64,000 nucleotides of DNA from Bacillus spizizenii TU-B-10 (GTDB lineage Bacteria > Bacillota > Bacilli > Bacillales > Bacillaceae), in the NCBI RefSeq assembly GCF_000227465.1, contig NC_016047.1, forward strand, positions 325,001 through 389,000, given 5' to 3'. Every line of letters starts with the position of its first letter. The first letter of the stretch is position 1. Positions 37,121 through 46,915 of this stretch are shown in pieces. The position numbers and the translations under genes are program-made. The notes beneath the pieces were generated by a model. That model was given only the letters and a program-made list of their open reading frames with translations. It ran no database searches and was not told where the DNA came from.

Positions 37121-37599
37121 TTCAGCAGCTCATAGCGGATTACGGTTATATCGCTATTTTTTTGATGCTGGTTCTAGGGATTGTTGGACTGCCGATTCCA
37201 GATGAAGTAATGATGACCGTCGTTGGTTACTTCACGCATACTGACGTACTGAATTATGAGCTTTCGGTTTTGATCAGCTTTGTCGGGGCTTTGTTAGGTA
37301 TGCTGATCAGCTACATGATCGGCAGAAAAGCCGGGCGCCCGTTTATCGACAAGTACGGCAAGTGGGTCGGATTAAAAGAAAAGAGAATGATGAAAGTAGA
37401 AAAATGGATGAATAAATACGGCCCATATTCTCTTATATTTGGTTATTTCATTCCCGGCGTCAGACATGTAACGTGTTATTTTTCGGGAATCGGCAAAATG
37501 AACTTAAAAACGTATATTACGTTTGCGGCAATCGGCGCCTTTTTATGGTGCTTTATTTTTATTACAATCGGAAGGGTTATAGGGATTATTCATGTTTAA
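37111..37599 (+). CDS. ybfM: DedA-family membrane protein YbfM
   Basis: This 162-residue DedA/VTT-domain protein has four or five helices and the family motifs G-L-P-I-P-D-E near 27-33 and F-I-P-G-V-R-H near 107-113. DedA proteins act as lipid scramblases or flippases; lying between pssA and psd, this one probably handles an aminophospholipid across the membrane. Its start overlaps the pssA stop and its end overlaps the psd start. Confidence 0.88.
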   Translation: MELVQQLIADYGYIAIFLMLVLGIVGLPIPDEVMMTVVGYFTHTDVLNYELSVLISFVGALLGMLISYMIGRKAGRPFIDKYGKWVGLKEKRMMKVEKWMNKYGPYSLIFGYFIPGVRHVTCYFSGIGKMNLKTYITFAAIGAFLWCFIFITIGRVIGIIHV

Positions 37600-38383
37600 T
37601 ACGGCTGTAAAGATTCTGTATCGATCATTGATAGAGCTGACGAATCATCGTCTGTCATCCTATCTGATTAAAGGATTTTGCGAGTCTAAAATCAGCAAAC
37701 CGGTCATTCCACTTTTCTCAAAACATTTTCGGCTGAATTGGGATGATGTGGACGGTACGGCCGCTGATTACGGTTCGCTGTCCGAATTGTTCATTCGACA
37801 GATTAATCTGGAGCGCCGCCCGGTGTCAAAAGAGGCTCATGCGGTAGTCAGCCCTGTTGACGGGGTGGTTCAGACAGTGGGAAAAATCAACCCGAATCAA
37901 ACCTTTACGGTAAAGGGAAAAGATTACTCATTCGCTGAGCTGACCGGCTGTAAAAGCGCAGACCATCAATACAACGGCGGATACTTCATCGTGCTGTATC
38001 TAAGCCCGCGGCATTATCACCGTTTCCATTCTCCGATCAGCTGCAGGTATCAAAAGCTGGCCGAGCTTGGAAATCGCTCATATCCAGTAAATCAATTAGG
38101 GTTAAAATACGGAAAAGATGTGCTGTCGAAAAATTACCGGTTTGTGTACGAGCTGAATGGCGGTACTCGAAATGTCCTGATGATTCCTGTCGGCGCGATG
38201 AATATTAATTCTATCGTACAGACGAGTACACGGGACGAGCTGGAGATCGGCGAGGAGCTTGGATACTTTTCATTCGGCTCAACCGTCATTTTGATTTTTG
38301 AAAAAGACGCGTTCCAGCCGTCCGCCAATTTAACAGAAGGCCAGGAAGTCCAAGTCGGAGAACTGATAGGTTACGAAGAATAA
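37592..38383 (+). CDS. psd: Phosphatidylserine decarboxylase Psd
   Basis: This 263-residue proenzyme converts phosphatidylserine to phosphatidylethanolamine. Self-cleavage at the G-S-T motif (F-G-S-T-V near 229-232) gives the pyruvoyl group. The D-H-x-x-x-S-class triad appears in V-V-S-P-V-D-G (Asp near 90) and H-Y-H-R-F-H (near 148). Its start overlaps ybfM by eight bases. With pssA it makes the zwitterionic lipids that lower the cell's net negative charge, in line with sigma-X control and defence against cationic peptides. Confidence 0.95.
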   Translation: MFNTAVKILYRSLIELTNHRLSSYLIKGFCESKISKPVIPLFSKHFRLNWDDVDGTAADYGSLSELFIRQINLERRPVSKEAHAVVSPVDGVVQTVGKINPNQTFTVKGKDYSFAELTGCKSADHQYNGGYFIVLYLSPRHYHRFHSPISCRYQKLAELGNRSYPVNQLGLKYGKDVLSKNYRFVYELNGGTRNVLMIPVGAMNINSIVQTSTRDELEIGEELGYFSFGSTVILIFEKDAFQPSANLTEGQEVQVGELIGYEE

Positions 38384-38421
38384 AAAGAGGAGCTTGCATA
38401 AACTGCAGCGCCTCTTTTTTT
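38384..38421 (+). terminator. Terminator after psd
   Basis: A stem AAAGAGG with CCTCTTT and inner GC/GC pairing, then seven T. Confidence 0.7.
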
Positions 38422-38438
38422 GAAGAAAGGTGAAACTC

Positions 38439-38717
38439 ATGGAGAAACAAATCATCAGCTGGATCACAGATTATCAGAACACGGGAGATGAAGCCGTCCT
38501 GCGGCAAGTGCGGGAAGCGTGCTGGCCAATTGTTGAAGCGGTTCTGCAAGAAAAGGCAACAGATGAAGAGCAAGCGAGTGATTTGCGCGAGAAAGGAATC
38601 GAGCGTTTTCCGTTCATCATCAGCAAATACCAAGCGGATGTGCAGCTTCCGGTTGAAACATTTTTACGAAATACGTATCGGTTTTACTTTCATCAGGTGA
38701 TGAGAGGATCCAGCTAA
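38439..38717 (+). CDS. ybfN: Small protein YbfN
   Basis: This 92-residue acidic, all-helical protein ([11 protein letters not shown] then E-A-V-L-R-Q-V-R-E) ends in [13 protein letters not shown] at 38439 is eight bases after GAAAGG; an in-frame GTG at 38430 sits too close to it. It has no family motif that I know. Terminators on both sides isolate it. The function is unknown. Confidence 0.65.
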   Translation: MEKQIISWITDYQNTGDEAVLRQVREACWPIVEAVLQEKATDEEQASDLREKGIERFPFIISKYQADVQLPVETFLRNTYRFYFHQVMRGSS

Positions 38718-38746
38718 AGCTTCTTTCAATAGAGAAGCTTTTTTTG
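38716..38746 (+). terminator. Terminator of ybfN
   Basis: A stem AAGCTTCT with AGAAGCTT and seven T, overlapping the ybfN stop. Confidence 0.8.
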
Positions 38747-38759
38747 TTGGTGAAAAAAG

Positions 38760-38785
38760 GAAACTTTTTCTGTATCAATCTCGTA
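38760..38785 (+). promoter_or_regulatory. Sigma-W-type promoter of ybfO
   Basis: GAAAC (38760-38764) with 17 bp and CGTA (38782-38785) match the sigma-W pattern (TGAAAC...CGTA). ybfO is, from memory, a known sigma-W gene of B. subtilis. Confidence 0.7.
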
Positions 38786-38821
38786 ACTACTAGAGAACTT
38801 TGCAGAAAAGGAGAGATAGAA

Positions 38822-40159
38822 TTGAAACGAATGATAGTGAAAACGGCTCTGCCGCTGCTGATTGTCTGTCTGGTGTTTACTTCTTTTTCAGCCTCCGCCC
38901 GAGCTGCTTCTGAAGAAAAACATTGGAATCGCTGGATTGAACGACATGCACATCCGCTGGATTCTTCCGATGCCTCAAACAAAGACCTTCGCTTTCTAAA
39001 GAAGGTGCTGAAAGGAAAACGAATCGTTCAGTTAGGAGAAACCACACACGGCGCTGGCGAAATCAATGCAACAAAGGTCCGGTTGATCAAATACCTCCAC
39101 GAAGAATTGGGATACGATGTATTGGCCTTTGAGTCTGGCTTTACCGATACAAATGCATCCTACCTTAATATGGACCAACTTACCTCTAAAAGCACGATGA
39201 AAAAATCCATTTATCCCGTTTGGCACACAGAAGATGTTGTTGAGCTGTTTGCTTACATGAAAGAGCAAAAAGAGAAAGGCGATCCGCTTATCCTTACTGG
39301 TTTTGATATTCAAAGCATGAAGAATTCATTCAATGATGCTGCAACCCAATGGGTAAAAGCTGTGGACCCTGAAAAAGCAGAGCTGCTCACCCAATCAGAA
39401 AATGACTTTTCAACATTGGTGACTAACAGCAACACGTTTGATGAATTTGCGCAAAAGAAAGAAACGCTCGTGAAAAACTATCAGGAGCTGATCAAGTTCG
39501 CTGAAACACATGCTTCAGAGCTAAAAGCACACCTTCCGAAAGAGCCGAAAGCTTATGAGATGTTTATGCATTCCCTTCAGCTAAGAATTGACGTAATGGA
39601 AACGTATATGCTGGAAGAAATGAAAGAAAAACTAAAGGATTATCCCGATAATATTGAGGATTTTTCATTCTATATGAGAGACCGCATGATGGCTGAACAA
39701 TTTCAGTGGGTTGCGGAAACCCTTTATCCGAAAAAGAAGATCATTGTCTGGGGCCACAATTACCATCTTCGCAAACAGAATACCAAAATGATAAAGGACT
39801 GGGTACAGCTAAACGGCCCTAACATGGGTGATTATTTGCCGGAGCGGCTGAAAGAACAAACATATACGATTGGCATTTATGCATATTCAGGCGCCAGTCT
39901 CGATAGCGATAATAAGACCGTTACGCCGGTCACAAGCCCGCCGCCGTCTGGAAGTCTTGAAGCTTTGCTGAAAGCTGCGAACCATCCAGCTGTCTTTGTT
40001 GATTTTCTCCATACAAAAAACAAGAAAGGCACTTCGTGGATGTACACCACGCGGACAGTACTCTATTGGGGGATTACGGAAGAGCAGATGATCCTGAAGG
40101 AACAATATGACGGTGTCATTTGGCTGGAGCATATCACGCCATCAGTCATTATCAAGTGA
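38822..40159 (+). CDS. ybfO: Exported erythromycin-esterase-like protein YbfO
   Basis: This 445-residue protein starts at TTG 38822 (AAAGGAGAG upstream) and has a signal peptide ending A-S-A-R-A near 28. The body is the erythromycin esterase/EreA-like (ChaN-related) fold: G-E-T-T-H-G-A-G-E near 68-76 holds the catalytic His and Glu, and V-W-G-H-N-Y-H near 300 a second His. The family hydrolyses macrolide lactones or related esters, but most members have unknown substrates. The sigma-W promoter puts it in the cell-envelope antibiotic response. In strain 168 ybfP follows, from memory; it is absent here. Confidence 0.85.
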   Translation: MKRMIVKTALPLLIVCLVFTSFSASARAASEEKHWNRWIERHAHPLDSSDASNKDLRFLKKVLKGKRIVQLGETTHGAGEINATKVRLIKYLHEELGYDVLAFESGFTDTNASYLNMDQLTSKSTMKKSIYPVWHTEDVVELFAYMKEQKEKGDPLILTGFDIQSMKNSFNDAATQWVKAVDPEKAELLTQSENDFSTLVTNSNTFDEFAQKKETLVKNYQELIKFAETHASELKAHLPKEPKAYEMFMHSLQLRIDVMETYMLEEMKEKLKDYPDNIEDFSFYMRDRMMAEQFQWVAETLYPKKKIIVWGHNYHLRKQNTKMIKDWVQLNGPNMGDYLPERLKEQTYTIGIYAYSGASLDSDNKTVTPVTSPPPSGSLEALLKAANHPAVFVDFLHTKNKKGTSWMYTTRTVLYWGITEEQMILKEQYDGVIWLEHITPSVIIK

Positions 40160-40167
40160 GCAGCATC

Positions 40168-40190
40168 CCTCCTGTTATACTACAGGAGGC
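40168..40190 (+). terminator. Hairpin after ybfO
   Basis: A perfect stem (CCTCCTGT with ACAGGAGG) without a clear U-run; termination or mRNA stabilisation. The rest of the gap to ybfQ is AT-rich promoter DNA. Confidence 0.45.
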
Positions 40191-40408
40191 AGTTCAACTT
40201 ATCATTTGATAGTTTTCAGATAACTACTTTTATTAGTAAGTTAATGGAAAATACCGTTGGTTATTAATAAATCCTTGTGCCGCTTGGGTTTGTAAGAGCT
40301 TGGATATTTTTATCAGTCTGTGCGGATATGTTCATCTTTGTGGCATTTTCCTGTATGATATAGTAAGAGTGTGCATAGCAACTAACTATAATCGAACAGG
40401 GTGTTTAA

Positions 40409-41380
<972 letters not shown>

Positions 41381-41383
41381 TCG

Positions 41384-41418
41384 AAAGAACACCTCGGGAA
41401 TGAGGTGTTCTTTTTTTA
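41384..41418. terminator. Bidirectional terminator between ybfQ and gltP
   Basis: A 12-bp stem (AAAGAACACCTC with GAGGTGTTCTTT), 6-base loop and T run. Confidence 0.9.
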
Positions 41419-42660
41419 TACGCTCTCGGTTTGTCCGTTTGCAGAGGCCCATTCTTTTTCGCGGAAGGCCTTTTCCCATTTTGACACCACGATGCAGGCC
41501 ATCGCATGCCCCGGTACGTTCACGCCTGTTCTCGCCATGTCCATGACACGGTCAACGCCCGCAATAATGGCGACGCCTTCAGCAGGAAGCCCTACAGCAT
41601 TGGCAGTTGCCAGAAGAACAACAAGCGAGCCGGACGGAACAGCTGCAATGCCTTTACTTGTCATGACAAGCACAAGCATCATCAGCAGCTGCTGAGACAA
41701 TGTCATGTCTACATGAAAGGCCTGCGCCAGAAAAATACAGGAAACCGATAAATATAAGCTGGAGCCGTCACAGTTCAGTGACAAGCCGGAGGGAACGACA
41801 AATGATACCACTCGTTTCGGGCAGCCGTATTTCTCCATTCTGTCCATCAGCTGGGGGAGAATGGTTTCGGTGCTGGTGGTGGAAAACGCGATCAAAAACA
41901 GATCCCATATCATTTTTAACACTTCGAAATACTTAATATGAAAGATGAGACCGACAAGCGGAAAGAGGACAAAGAGGATCAGGAACAGACCAAGGAATAC
42001 CGTGCCAACCAGTTTAAACATAGGGAGGAGGAGTTCGATGCCATATTGGCCTACAGAGGCTGCCATCAGGGCTAACACGCCAATAGGAGCAGTCACCATA
42101 ACGATTTGCGTGAGTTTGAACATAATTTGAGCGGTGGATTCAAAGAAATTCATCACTGGTTCAGAGGCTTTGCCAATGCCGGCCGCGGCGACACCAAACA
42201 AAATCGCAAAGAAAATAACGGCAAGCAAATCATTTCTGGCCATGACATCAATAATGTTTGTAGGAATAATATCGAGGATCATTTGTTTGAAATTAACAAC
42301 TTTGTCTGTGTAGCCGGAAAGTTCATTGATATCTTTTTTCGCCAAATGGGAGAGGTCAAGCCCGACACCCGGTTTTAAGACATTCGCTAATACAAGTCCA
42401 AGCCCCAATACCAATGTGGTAATCACTTCAAACCAAATGATCGTCTTGATGCCGAGACTGCCCATTTTTTTCATGCTTCCGCTTCCTGCAGCTCCGATGA
42501 CAATGGTAGAAAACACAATCGGCACGACAATCATTTTAATTAAACGAATAAACCCATCTCCGACAGGCCTCAGCGCCATCCCGAAATCAGGAAAAAAATG
42601 GCCGACCACTGCGCCGACAGCCAAAGCGATTAAAATTTGGAACGCGATCAATTTTTTCAA
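41416..42660 (-). CDS. gltP: Proton/glutamate-aspartate symporter GltP
   Basis: This 414-residue carrier of the dicarboxylate/amino acid:cation symporter family has eight helices and two hairpins. The Ser-rich tip reads S-T-T-S-T-E-T near 265, the substrate-binding helix 7 motif N-C-D-G-S near 305 (N-x-D-G-T-like) and helix 8 D-R-x-x-D-M-x-R-T near 365. TTG at 42660 is chosen because AAAGGGGG lies before it; the frame reaches upstream to 42702. It imports glutamate and aspartate. A good cre site lies upstream at 42748. Confidence 0.92.
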   Translation of the reverse strand: MKKLIAFQILIALAVGAVVGHFFPDFGMALRPVGDGFIRLIKMIVVPIVFSTIVIGAAGSGSMKKMGSLGIKTIIWFEVITTLVLGLGLVLANVLKPGVGLDLSHLAKKDINELSGYTDKVVNFKQMILDIIPTNIIDVMARNDLLAVIFFAILFGVAAAGIGKASEPVMNFFESTAQIMFKLTQIVMVTAPIGVLALMAASVGQYGIELLLPMFKLVGTVFLGLFLILFVLFPLVGLIFHIKYFEVLKMIWDLFLIAFSTTSTETILPQLMDRMEKYGCPKRVVSFVVPSGLSLNCDGSSLYLSVSCIFLAQAFHVDMTLSQQLLMMLVLVMTSKGIAAVPSGSLVVLLATANAVGLPAEGVAIIAGVDRVMDMARTGVNVPGHAMACIVVSKWEKAFREKEWASANGQTESV

Positions 42661-42747
42661 ATGAATCCCCCTTTTCATGATGATAGGATGAGGCATATTC
42701 ATATCATTCGTAAATCAAATGAAAACACCTTATTTCAAATTTTATTT

Positions 42748-42761
42748 TGATAGCGCTTTCA
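42748..42761. promoter_or_regulatory. cre site upstream of gltP
   Basis: TGATAGCGCTTTCA matches the CcpA operator consensus at 13 of 14 positions and lies about 90 bases before the gltP start, downstream of the gamP stop. Confidence 0.7.
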
Positions 42762-42773
42762 TTATGTTGGCGA

Positions 42774-42802
42774 AAAAGTCCCCCGCATCAGGGGGGACTT
42801 TC
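42774..42802 (-). terminator. Terminator of gamA-gamP
   Basis: A GC-rich stem (AAGTCCCCC with GGGGGACTT) and T run on the minus strand, at the gamP stop. Confidence 0.88.
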
Positions 42803-44698
42803 TTACTTCATTTGAATGTGCTTCATATCTTCTTCAGATACATTTGTGAAAATAACCGGTGTCACAGCGGATGCGGCATGCTGCTTGATGTAATCGAGAT
42901 CAAATGTAAGAAGCAGTTCGCCTTGTTTGACGGCTTGTCCGCTCGTCACATGTGCTTCAAAGCCTTCCCCGCTCAATTTGACGGTATCAATGCCGACATG
43001 AATCAGAATTTCGGTGCCTCCGGCGCTCATAAAGCCGATGGCGTGCTTCGTCGGGAAAATGGAGACGATTTCGCCGTCCGCAGGGGCGACGACTTTTCCT
43101 TCTGATGGATCAATCGCAAACCCCTCGCCCATCATTTTTTCTGAAAAGACTTGATCAGGCACGTCCGTCAGAGAGACCGTTTCTCCCTCGAGCGGATAAA
43201 TAAAGGTCTCACCGGAAGCAGGCTTCTGCTGTTTATCGGTCTCTGTTTCAAGCGTGGCGGCGGTGTCGGGGACGCCTCCGGCAATGATCGTTTTGATGTC
43301 GTCTTTTAAGGCATCGGATTTTGTTCCGAATATCGCCTGGAAGTTGTTGTTGACTTCCAGCACACCTACTGCACCAAGCCGTTTTAACTCATCCTTGCTG
43401 ACTTGGCTCGGCTGATGAACGGTCACACGAAGTCTTGTAATACACGCATCCAGGTTGGTGATATTTTGCTGTCCGCCCAAGGCCTGCAGCACGTGAAAGG
43501 CAAGCTGGTCTTTTGCGACAGGAGCTTTTGCCTCAGTCTGATCGGCTTCATCTGTTTCACGGCCGGGTGTTTTCAAGTTCCATTTCAAAATTGCAAATCG
43601 GAACAAATAATAATAAATGAATGCAAACACGATCCCGACAGGAATGACAACCCAGCCGTTTGTCGACAGCCCGTAGTTCAAGACGTAGTCAATGCCGCCG
43701 CCTGAGAACGTATAGCCGTGGCGGACATGGAATAAATCACAAACGACAAAGATGACGCCGGCGAGAATAGAGTTAATTAAATAAAGCACGGGCGCAACGA
43801 ACAAGAAAGAAAACTCAACCGGCTCTGTAATGCCTGTCAGCATAGATGTGAGCGCCGCAGAAATCATCACGCCGGAGATCATTTTCTTCTTTGCTGGACG
43901 CGCGGTATGGATAATGGCAAGAGCAATTGCCGGCAGACAGAAAATCATATAAGGGAAATCTCCCATCATAAAGCGCCCAGCTGTCGGGTCTCCTGCGAAA
44001 AACCTTGTCAGGTCGCCGGTTACGGTGCTGCCTGTTGTCGGGTCTGTGTATTCTCCCATCATAAAATAGAAAGGTGTATAAAAAATATGATGCAGGCCAA
44101 AAGGAATCAGCAAACGATAGATCGTTGCATAGAAGAACAGGCCGACTGTTGAATCGGCAATTAAACTGCTGGCTGCGTTAATTCCGTTTTGGATCAGCGG
44201 CCAAACAAATGAGAAAATCACGCCGATTACCAATGAACTGATGGAAGTAATAATCGGGACAAACCGTTTGCCTGAGAAAAATCCAAGGACCGGATGCAGC
44301 TCGATGGATGAAAAACGCTTATATAAATATGCGGCAAGAAGCCCGATGATGATGCCTCCGAATACCCCCATATCAATGAGGTGCTCGGCTCCTTCATAAG
44401 GAGGCTGAAGGCCGAGTAATTTTCCCATGTTGTCGAGGGTGACGGTCAAAATTAAATATCCAATGACAGCGGCAAGTCCGGCTACACCTTCGCCGCCGGC
44501 TAAACCGATCGCGACCCCCACGGCGAAAATCAGCGGCAGGTTATCGAATACAACGCCGCCGGCATCCTTTATAATAGGGATGTTCAGTAAATCCTTGTCA
44601 CCGAAACGGAGCAAAAGACCGGCTGCCGGCAGGACGGCAACCGGAGTCATCAACGCGCGGCCAAGCTGCTGCAGAATTTGAAATGCCTTTTTAAACAT
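42803..44698 (-). CDS. gamP: Glucosamine PTS permease GamP (EIICBA)
   Basis: This 631-residue phosphotransferase permease has the domain order IIC (about 1-370, ten helices), IIB (about 390-470, phospho-Cys in N-L-D-A-C-I-T-R-L) and IIA (about 485-631, phospho-His in I-L-I-H-V-G-I-D). The IIA domain is fused, so it needs only HPr as donor. It imports glucosamine as glucosamine-6-phosphate. It lies 21 bases after gamA in one operon divergent from gamR, whose repressor senses glucosamine-6-phosphate. Confidence 0.93.
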   Translation of the reverse strand: MFKKAFQILQQLGRALMTPVAVLPAAGLLLRFGDKDLLNIPIIKDAGGVVFDNLPLIFAVGVAIGLAGGEGVAGLAAVIGYLILTVTLDNMGKLLGLQPPYEGAEHLIDMGVFGGIIIGLLAAYLYKRFSSIELHPVLGFFSGKRFVPIITSISSLVIGVIFSFVWPLIQNGINAASSLIADSTVGLFFYATIYRLLIPFGLHHIFYTPFYFMMGEYTDPTTGSTVTGDLTRFFAGDPTAGRFMMGDFPYMIFCLPAIALAIIHTARPAKKKMISGVMISAALTSMLTGITEPVEFSFLFVAPVLYLINSILAGVIFVVCDLFHVRHGYTFSGGGIDYVLNYGLSTNGWVVIPVGIVFAFIYYYLFRFAILKWNLKTPGRETDEADQTEAKAPVAKDQLAFHVLQALGGQQNITNLDACITRLRVTVHQPSQVSKDELKRLGAVGVLEVNNNFQAIFGTKSDALKDDIKTIIAGGVPDTAATLETETDKQQKPASGETFIYPLEGETVSLTDVPDQVFSEKMMGEGFAIDPSEGKVVAPADGEIVSIFPTKHAIGFMSAGGTEILIHVGIDTVKLSGEGFEAHVTSGQAVKQGELLLTFDLDYIKQHAASAVTPVIFTNVSEEDMKHIQMK

Positions 44699-44718
44699 GA
44701 CAGTCTCCTTTTATTGTT

Positions 44719-45468
44719 TTATGAGTATGATGTATTCTTTAATTTTTGAGCTGCTTTTTGATCGGCGATAACGGTTACATGATTGTGTTTTTGAAGAATT
44801 GAGGCTGGTACATCTGTCGTGACAGGACCTTCAGCCATCTTTTGAATGGCATCTGCTTTTTCTTCGCCGCTGGCTAAAAGCACAATATGTTTGCTGAATT
44901 CCATGATGGTTTTAATGCCCATAGAAATCGCGAGTCTCGGCACCAGCACAGGATCACCGCCGAAGAATCTGGCATTTGCCTGTATCGTGCTTTCTGACAG
45001 CTTAACAACTCGTGTCCGATCCTCAAAATCAGATCCCGGTTCATTAAAACCGATGTGGCCATTGGCGCCGATGCCGAGAATTTGAGCATCAATGCCTCCC
45101 GCCTGACGAATGAGATCCTCGTATACCTTGCATTCAGCCTCGAGCTGCGGATTGTCTCCTTGCGGGATATGGATATGGCCAGGCTGCATATTAATATGCT
45201 GAAAAAGATGCTCATGCATAAAATGGTTATAACTTTGCGGATGAGATGGAGAGAGACCAGCGTATTCATCCAAATTAAATGTAGTAACCTTTGAAAAATC
45301 GATTTCACCTGCCTGATAGTCTGAAATCAGCTGCTTGTATAAGCCGACCGGCGTGCTTCCTGTTGCAAGGCCGAGAACGGCATCTTTCTTAGCCTGTACC
45401 TGTTCTTTAATAATGTTAGCGCTTAACTTACAGAGTTCTTCATAGTGCTCGGCGATCAGAATCTTCAT
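44719..45468 (-). CDS. gamA: Glucosamine-6-phosphate deaminase GamA (NagBB)
   Basis: This 249-residue enzyme converts glucosamine-6-phosphate to fructose-6-phosphate and ammonia. Family motifs are L-G-L-A-T-G-S-T-P near 39-47, the catalytic Asp in N-L-D-E-Y near 72, and G-I-G-x-x-G-H-I-G-F-N-E-P near 134-146. ATG at 45468 follows AGGGGGTG; the frame from 45495 has no ribosome site. It is the first gene of the gamA-gamP operon. Confidence 0.95.
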   Translation of the reverse strand: MKILIAEHYEELCKLSANIIKEQVQAKKDAVLGLATGSTPVGLYKQLISDYQAGEIDFSKVTTFNLDEYAGLSPSHPQSYNHFMHEHLFQHINMQPGHIHIPQGDNPQLEAECKVYEDLIRQAGGIDAQILGIGANGHIGFNEPGSDFEDRTRVVKLSESTIQANARFFGGDPVLVPRLAISMGIKTIMEFSKHIVLLASGEEKADAIQKMAEGPVTTDVPASILQKHNHVTVIADQKAAQKLKNTSYS

Positions 45469-45504
45469 GTGACACCCCCTCAAAGAGATAGACAAGCACC
45501 ATAT

Positions 45505-45600
45505 TTGTTATGTCAATTTATGATACTTGTCATTACGAATTTAGCACCACCGTTATCAAACTGTCAATATTAATTTCTGAAAATTTGTTATAAAAGAAGG
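45505..45600 (-). promoter_or_regulatory. gamA-gamP promoter region
   Basis: On the minus strand TTGACA, an 18-bp spacer and TGC-TAAATT (about 45570-45541) form an extended -10 promoter. A direct/inverted AT-rich pattern around TTGTCAT and TGATACTTGTC just downstream would be the GamR operator. The exact operator is not resolved by eye. Confidence 0.5.
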
Positions 45601-45685
45601 ATACAAATCTTTCATATTGGGCTGGCAAATGGTATTATGGTCTCAATCAAAAAGAACGGTTTGCATACAGAATGGGGAGAATGAA

Positions 45686-46393
45686 ATGACAGCTTTATAT
45701 TCTGTTATCAAGTTTAAAATCATTGAATTAATTAAGTCGGGCAAGTATCAGGCGAATGATCAGCTGCCGACGGAGAGCGAATTTTGCGAACAATATGATG
45801 TCAGCAGAACAACTGTGAGACTGGCCCTGCAGCAGCTTGAGCTTGAGGGATATATTAAGAGAATTCAAGGAAAAGGAACATTTGTATCGGCAGCAAAAAT
45901 ACAAACGCCGATTCCGCATAAGATTACGAGCTTTGCAGAACAAATGAGGGGCCTGCGTTCTGAATCAAAAGTGCTTGAGCTTGTGGTGATTCCGGCTGAT
46001 CACTCCATTGCCGAGCTTTTGAAAATGAAAGAGAATGACCCTGTCAACAAGCTTGTCAGGGTCAGATACGCCGAGGGGGAGCCCTTGCAATATCATACCT
46101 CATATATTCCCTGGAAGGCTGCACCGGGGCTGGCACAGGAGGAATGCACCGGCTCGCTGTTTGAATTGTTAAGGACAAAATACAATATTGAAATCAGCAG
46201 AGGCACGGAATCAATCGAGCCAATTCTAACCGATGAAACGATCAGCGGCCACTTGTTAACCAATGTCGGAGCGCCTGCGTTTTTATCAGAATCCCTTACC
46301 TATGATAAAAATGAAGAAGTGGTGGAATATGCGCAAATTATTACGCGGGGAGACCGAACGAAATTCACCGTAGAACAGTCATATCATTCATAA
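45686..46393 (+). CDS. gamR: GntR/HutC-family repressor GamR
   Basis: This 235-residue regulator has an N-terminal GntR winged helix (about 5-70: [15 protein letters not shown]) and a C-terminal UTRA ligand domain (about 85-235). It is divergent from gamA-gamP and represses it until glucosamine-6-phosphate accumulates. ATG at 45686 follows GGGGAG; the frame from 45617 is within the promoter and rejected. Length matches the B. subtilis protein. Confidence 0.92.
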   Translation: MTALYSVIKFKIIELIKSGKYQANDQLPTESEFCEQYDVSRTTVRLALQQLELEGYIKRIQGKGTFVSAAKIQTPIPHKITSFAEQMRGLRSESKVLELVVIPADHSIAELLKMKENDPVNKLVRVRYAEGEPLQYHTSYIPWKAAPGLAQEECTGSLFELLRTKYNIEISRGTESIEPILTDETISGHLLTNVGAPAFLSESLTYDKNEEVVEYAQIITRGDRTKFTVEQSYHS

Positions 46394-46426
46394 AGTGATG
46401 CGTGATCAGAAAAGAATGGTGGTTCT

Positions 46427-46702
46427 ATGTTTCTATTGATAAATGGAAAGGCGCTGTGGGGGGCTGTGATTGCTGCATTCATCCTTTCAATCGTGTTTTA
46501 CCCTTTTCTTCCGGCTGAGATGCCGATTCATTATGATGGAACGAACAGTCCGGATCGGACGGTTAACAAGCTGGCGGGGACTATGATGCTGCCTGTTTTG
46601 ATGGTGGTGTTTGCATGGGCGCGGAAGATCAATTGGCAGTTTGTGTTCGCAGTGTATATTTTGCTGATTTGCCATATCGTCGTCCTGTATTTAGCAGTCT
46701 AA
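46427..46702 (+). CDS. ybgB: Small membrane protein YbgB (DUF1648)
   Basis: This 91-residue protein has the DUF1648 motif F-L-P-A-E-M-P-I-H-Y-D near 29-38 between two hydrophobic segments and a third helix at 70-90. DUF1648 usually forms the N-terminus of longer SdpI/YhdP-type immunity and membrane proteins; here only the first part exists. It lies close after gamR. The function is unknown. Confidence 0.75.
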   Translation: MFLLINGKALWGAVIAAFILSIVFYPFLPAEMPIHYDGTNSPDRTVNKLAGTMMLPVLMVVFAWARKINWQFVFAVYILLICHIVVLYLAV

Positions 46703-46706
46703 ATTC

Positions 46707-46738
46707 AGACAGCCGGAATGAATCTGGCTGTTTTTCTT
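46707..46738 (+). terminator. Terminator of ybgB
   Basis: A stem ACAGCCgGA with CTGGCTGT and a T run. Confidence 0.7.
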
Positions 46739-46771
46739 TAATTTCAGCTTCATCTGACAATGAATGTGGTG

Positions 46772-46809
46772 TATAATAGCTGATGATCCTAAAGAATATT
46801 CTGAAATTT
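46772..46809 (+). promoter_or_regulatory. ilvE -10 element and CodY-like box
   Basis: TATAAT at 46772-46777 is followed at 46795-46809 by a 15-mer agreeing with the CodY box AATTTTCWGAAAATT at 13 of 15 positions. CodY control of ilvE (ybgE) is known in B. subtilis. The leader to the start is about 125 bases. Confidence 0.7.
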
Positions 46810-46915
46810 ATAGGTGTGGAGCGGCGTATGATAAAAGGAGAAGCTGTATACTTTTTGCAGCTTTAAAAAGACTGAATATTTAAACAATTATATTGTGAAA
46901 GGTGTGCTGATCAGA